A stretch of DNA of 23,334 nucleotides from Pseudopyrenochaeta lycopersici. Lineage: Eukaryota; Ascomycota; Dothideomycetes; Pleosporales; Pseudopyrenochaetaceae. The notes below the pieces were generated by a model, which was given only the letters and a program-made list of their open reading frames with translations, made no database searches and was not told the DNA's origin. The stretch covers positions 1 through 23,334 of the forward strand of contig NHZP01000143.1 of the NCBI GenBank assembly GCA_003313425.1. Reading direction: 5' to 3'. The position numbers were made by a program, and so were the translations under genes. Below are positions 19,977 through 23,334 of the stretch, piece by piece (position 1 is the first letter of the stretch; every line of letters begins with the position of its first letter).

Positions 19977-20186
19977 TCACATCCAGAGCAGGACAAGGGA
20001 GATGGGTGCACGGAACTGGCTTCCTGCAATCAACGTACACAATAGGCTTATTGGAGAATAGTTCATGCCTAGCCGCCTTCTTTTGAACGTCCGAGGCGCC
20101 AACTCTGTGATGGGAGGGACCCTCAACTCAGGGTCAGAGTCTGAGTTCGAGTCCGATGAGGAGGGGATATACAGGACTCTTGCCAT
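19977..20186 (-). CDS. Hypothetical 69-aa protein
   Basis: ATG at 20184-20186 opens MARVLYIPSSSDSNSDSDPE, an acidic Ser/Asp run, followed by a basic KRRRL cluster and a hydrophobic C-terminus. Such an acidic Ser-Asp segment next to a basic patch resembles nuclear or CK2-target regions, but nothing supports a function. It lies 125 bp upstream of the RING gene on the same strand and might be a small gene or chance ORF. Confidence 0.25.
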   Translation of the reverse strand: MARVLYIPSSSDSNSDSDPELRVPPITELAPRTFKRRRLGMNYSPISLLCTLIAGSQFRAPISLVLLWM

Positions 20187-21290
20187 GTGGATAGAAGTTG
20201 TTCCCACAAAGGGCGACAATATAGGAAGAGATGGGGAGGATACGGATTTGCCAACGAGAAGAGCAGGAGTGTTTATAAAGACTGAGTTGAAGCTTCGGAT
20301 GTCTCCATCCGCGCCATGACGGAGACCGCCCACAGCCATAGCCACCTTTGAGCAGCAGGCAGCATGAAAGTATAGAATCCATCGTACCATCGATGCAAGG
20401 TAGTCTGCTGCGCCTCCCGGCGGGTTTCTAGTAGAGCTTGTTGCAAGGCAATGCGCCCGATATCCCGTTCAGGACGCTGAAACGGCGTCTCTGCCAGTTG
20501 ACCAATGCATGCTACCCTCCCACATAATGGAAGTGACGTGACCAACCATCCATGGCACGCCAGTCATACTCTAGCCATGTTTCTGACAGTAATCCTGCAT
20601 AGTGGAAGTGGCAGTGTGCTCGTCAGTTGGAGGGGCCAAGGATATCTCGCTAGGTTCGCGAAACCTCTGTTGTGGGCACCTCCTTTGCCGCAAATTTGTC
20701 AACTTCCAGTTGGTTAGTAGTCTCACAGGGGCCTCGAGTCTGCCTCGTACAGCAACGATGCGGATGCCTAAGTTGGGGATGTGCTGCAGCTAACGAGTCT
20801 TGTACAGAAGACGCAGCGGCACAGCAGGCTACGCAAATCCCATGTAGAGGAACACCAAAACACCGACGGTTTTATGGTGTGGGCACGTGGAGAGCTCTTG
20901 AGACAGTCAGACTCTGCGCTGCGTCGGCCAGTGCCTAGCTGAGTACGGCGTCTCTGGATGGTGCCTGCCACCTTAATCCGCATGGCGGCTCTGAACGGAG
21001 ATATATACAAAAGCAGATAAGGAGCGAAGATCCATGGTTTCCAGGCATGCTTCAACAAACTTTGCAGTAAAGCGGATTCTTTGCACTAGGTTGATCGGCT
21101 GTGCCACTCAATAAGTGCATCGGGGATGCCGGCGGCGGGCGCTATCACAGAGACAATATGGCTGACCCAGGCAAACTCATGCAGACCCATGCAGACCATC
21201 GGTCATGTTTCATTACCTCCAAGTCACTACTAGTTGAATTCAGTGAGCAGGGTAGTGTTAAACCTATGATAGCAAGCTTCGAGTCAGAAG
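20187..21290. other. Intergenic with overlapping short ORFs
   Basis: Several ORFs on both strands (20273-20545 and 20768-21058 minus; 20505-20938 and 21101-21298 plus) overlap and none shows a recognisable domain. ATG 21158 starts a short frame (MADPGKLMQTHADHR) ending at 21298 that could be the start of the following broken gene. Confidence 0.3.
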
Positions 21291-22029
21291 TTGACTGATC
21301 TACGACAAATGTTTACAAGCTCCAGTTATGCAGAATTCCTTGAGGAGCGACATCATGAGCTTCCGCAACTGTATACCGTGAGTAAGGCCATGAGGGACGT
21401 ACCCACTTCGTTGATGGAGCATTATGCCCATACGACGCTGCACCGCCCCCATCCAGCTCAGAGTGGTATCGACATCCCATTGGCGAATACTCTGGGATCT
21501 GCACCAAGAATGCCGATAAGAGGAGCGGTATTTTCCGACTGTCTGCAAAAGGAGAACACAGAAAATCCAAAGGGGCGGGGCTGAGCCCGAGGTGTTGATT
21601 ACGACGCTCCACAGAGGAAGCTGCGAGGACCTACGCTATTGTCAAGCTGAAGGTCGACTCACACGCGAAGTACCTTGAAATAGTGAAGGATATGACTATG
21701 ATGAACAACGAATGGGTGGAATACATTGAGTTGAGAAGATTGCAAGACGATGTAACTTATCTGTCCCTGCAGTCTCGAGACGGACGTTACATATGCTGTG
21801 CTTCATCCAACCGAGTCGTCATTGGTCAGCCATTATTCAATGGCTCGTCCGCATGGCCGAACCTCGCTTTTACTACTTCAAACCCTTGCTTGATGGTCCA
21901 GAGAGAAATGGTTTTGCGAACTGCTATCAATCGCTTGCACGAGTAGGAATAGCCCCGGACAACCCTTACATGAAGCCAGACAGGCTGCTCCGTCCAGATG
22001 CCTCGCCCCTATTCTCCCTGTACGGGTGA
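21291..22029 (+). pseudogene. Unrecognised protein-coding region with frame changes
   Basis: Three plus-strand frames follow each other: YAEFLEERHHELPQLYTVSK (to 21584), an open frame from about 21595 with KLKVDSHAKYLEIVKDMTMM and WVEYIELRRLQDDVTYLSLQ, then, after a shift near 21795, HWSAIIQWLVRMAEPRFYYF and ARVGIAPDNPYMKPDRLL to a stop at 22027-22029. Their composition is natural and the order is collinear, so I read them as one broken or spliced gene. No domain is recognised. The 3' end overlaps the convergent membrane-protein gene by about 64 bp. Confidence 0.4.
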
Positions 22030-22912
22030 GACGTACACAACCATTCCCGAATCCTCCGGAAGCCTCGCTTGATGCTCCCAAAACAACAGATAAACGAACC
22101 GAGGTGTTGAGCAGATGTACAAGCCTGTCCATATTAGATACACCAAGATCGCAGGATTGCAACTTACAAGGAGTATGCCGTAGCGGTGTGTGATTGTGGC
22201 TCTCCTGTCCATAACCAATAGGACAAGCGCTCCACTCAGCTGACATAGTACCACGAGCGTGCTTGAAGAGATGACTCCGATCAGGAAACGTATGAGAGAT
22301 GGATTGCGACCTCCTGAGCTCTTATGCAGGTGTAACCGCGAGCACGATACCACCGCAGAAAGTAATGGCGGAATGGCAAGATGCAGATGAAACGTGTAGT
22401 TTGGAAGCATTTCATCATTCCTGATCCACATGAGCGAACTTGCAGCAACAAGTTGAGATGGCTACTTACTTCATCCATGCTGCAAAGTCAAACAGAGCAA
22501 ATGACATGGAGATACAGTATATGAGGGGAGTAGCCCAGGAGGGAGGTTGAAAGTTCACGCGACGTATGATGCGGGCAAGCTGTATGTACTGTTGGCAAAT
22601 AGCTTACGTTTTGAGGAAAACGATCTTACATTGATTCCAGAGTAAAGCTGGAGCGTACTGAAATGCACTGCATCCAAGCAACGAACCTTCTGTTCCGTCA
22701 GGAGTGCCATCGCTGCAGAGACAATAGCAGCACCAAATGCCACTATTTTGTACAACTCCAAAGATGAAGGCCAACGGCCGCTCCAGGTAGCTCTCTGTTC
22801 GCGGAGTATGGTCTGAGTTGGGCGCTCTAACATCAAGCCAGCCGAGAAATATACTCAAGAGCAGTCCGCACAGAGAACAAGCGAGGAAGCCGACAAGAAG
22901 CAGGTATCCCAT
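21966..22912 (-). CDS. Multi-pass membrane protein, multi-exon, one probable frameshift
   Basis: ATG 22910-22912 in good context (ctcaccATGG) opens a hydrophobic segment, LLLVGFLACSLCGLLLSIFL. A frame change near 22750 links PLAFIF to YKIVAFGAAIVSAAMALLTE, a second helix, and CLDAVHFSTLQLYSGIN. Donor GTAAGC (22602-22607) and the TTGCAG acceptor at 22480-22485 would leave a 10-nt exon (22470-22479). Intron 22421-22469 then joins WMK to NDEMLPNYTFHLHL, followed by helices around AIPPLLSAVVS and IRFLIGVISSSTLVVLCQL. A 43-nt intron (22125-22167, GTAAGT...ACAG) leads to LACTSAQHLGSFICCFGSI and a stop at 21966-21968. Four to five membrane spans are likely. The family is not recognised; exon borders at the 5' half are uncertain. 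Confidence 0.55.
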
Positions 22913-23334
22913 GGTGAGATAGTAGGTAAGTAAGGCACCTTGAAGAGAAATCTGTCATTCTATATATCTGCCAGCACAGGCCGCCGTGCGCCAGCATCCC
23001 ACTTCATGGGCCTTTGGGACACCGCATGCATGAAGCAGTGGCATCGATGCACTGCCATGATCAAGATGCCCTAGCGGTGTGGATCGATATGTGAGACCGA
23101 GCTATGGTGGGTATGGCCATGTGTGTGGTATCCTTGTTGTATTCGATACGCCTGGCGGGCATCTGCTCTTTGAGTTTGACGAAGATCTGGAAGACGTGGA
23201 CGCTCTACAGGCCTGTTTCTCAAAGATATTATTTTGGCTTGAATGGCAATAGGTATTCAAGGTCGCTCTCACCACTCTAGTGTGAGTGATCCCGCGAGGT
23301 ATCGGTCCATTCAACAGCGGCAACGGGTGGCTTG
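22913..23334. other. Right-edge region; possible terminal exon on plus strand
   Basis: The first part is the upstream region of the membrane-protein gene. A plus-strand frame from about 23059 to a TAG at 23250-23252 reads YGGYGHVCGILVVFDTPGGH and FEFDEDLEDVDALQACFSKI, which is protein-like, but there is no ATG. It could be the last exon of a gene or a remnant. No family recognised. Confidence 0.25.

Noticed and set aside
1..23334. CRISPR arrays, phage or bacterial defence operons
   Set aside because: No regularly spaced direct repeats, ribosome-binding sites or operon-like gene packing; introns and families are fungal.

Overview
The window looks like part of a filamentous ascomycete genome, most likely a Dothideomycete-like plant-associated or saprotrophic fungus. 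The reasons are short spliceosomal introns (43-128 nt, GTAAGN donors, YAG acceptors), AA11-type lytic polysaccharide monooxygenases (LPMOs) with fungal C-terminal tails, an OrsD (PF12013) zinc-finger remnant, a fungal dynamin-like GTPase, a DIMINUTO/DWF1-like FAD protein and a small Cys-rich secreted protein. No bacterial operons, tRNA, rRNA or CRISPR structures were seen. The assignment comes from reading family motifs by eye; no search was run.

Layout. 1-1891 (-): dynamin-like GTPase with many frameshifts, running off the left edge. 2126-2398 (-): short DUF7587-like fragment. 2446-3089 (+): OrsD-type remnant with a frameshift and an in-frame stop. 3787-4829 (-): two-exon secreted LPMO with one late frameshift. 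5146-6237: weak unrecognised ORFs. 7067-7497 (-): intact two-exon six-Cys secreted protein. 7.5-10.1 kb: gene-poor, holding a decayed inverted-repeat element and AT-rich repeat-like DNA. 10698-10985 (+): small unknown ORF. 11603-12750 (-): second LPMO (AA11 with Cys-rich C-terminal module), two frameshifts. 13158-13655 (+): intact Lys/Ser-rich unknown. 14787-16066 (+): class-3 lipase pseudogene. 16176-16411: Tc1/mariner-type MITE. 16552-17253 (-): unknown broken ORF. 17319-18652 (+): DWF1-like FAD-protein pseudogene. 19409-19851 (-): RING-finger gene with altered zinc ligands and one frameshift. 21291-22029 (+): unrecognised broken gene. 21966-22912 (-): multi-exon membrane protein, convergent with the previous one.

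How they fit together. Nothing indicates one pathway. Three loci (two LPMOs and the Cys-rich protein) encode secreted proteins of the kind that act on cell-wall polysaccharide or at a host or substrate interface. The rest are single genes in decay. The main theme is that almost every recognisable coding region keeps clear family motifs but is broken by one-base insertions or deletions, often in runs of two to four G or C, plus at least two in-frame stops. This is either a graveyard-like accessory region or a consensus with uncorrected homopolymer errors; separating the two is the most useful next check. I did not find a clearly new biological system.
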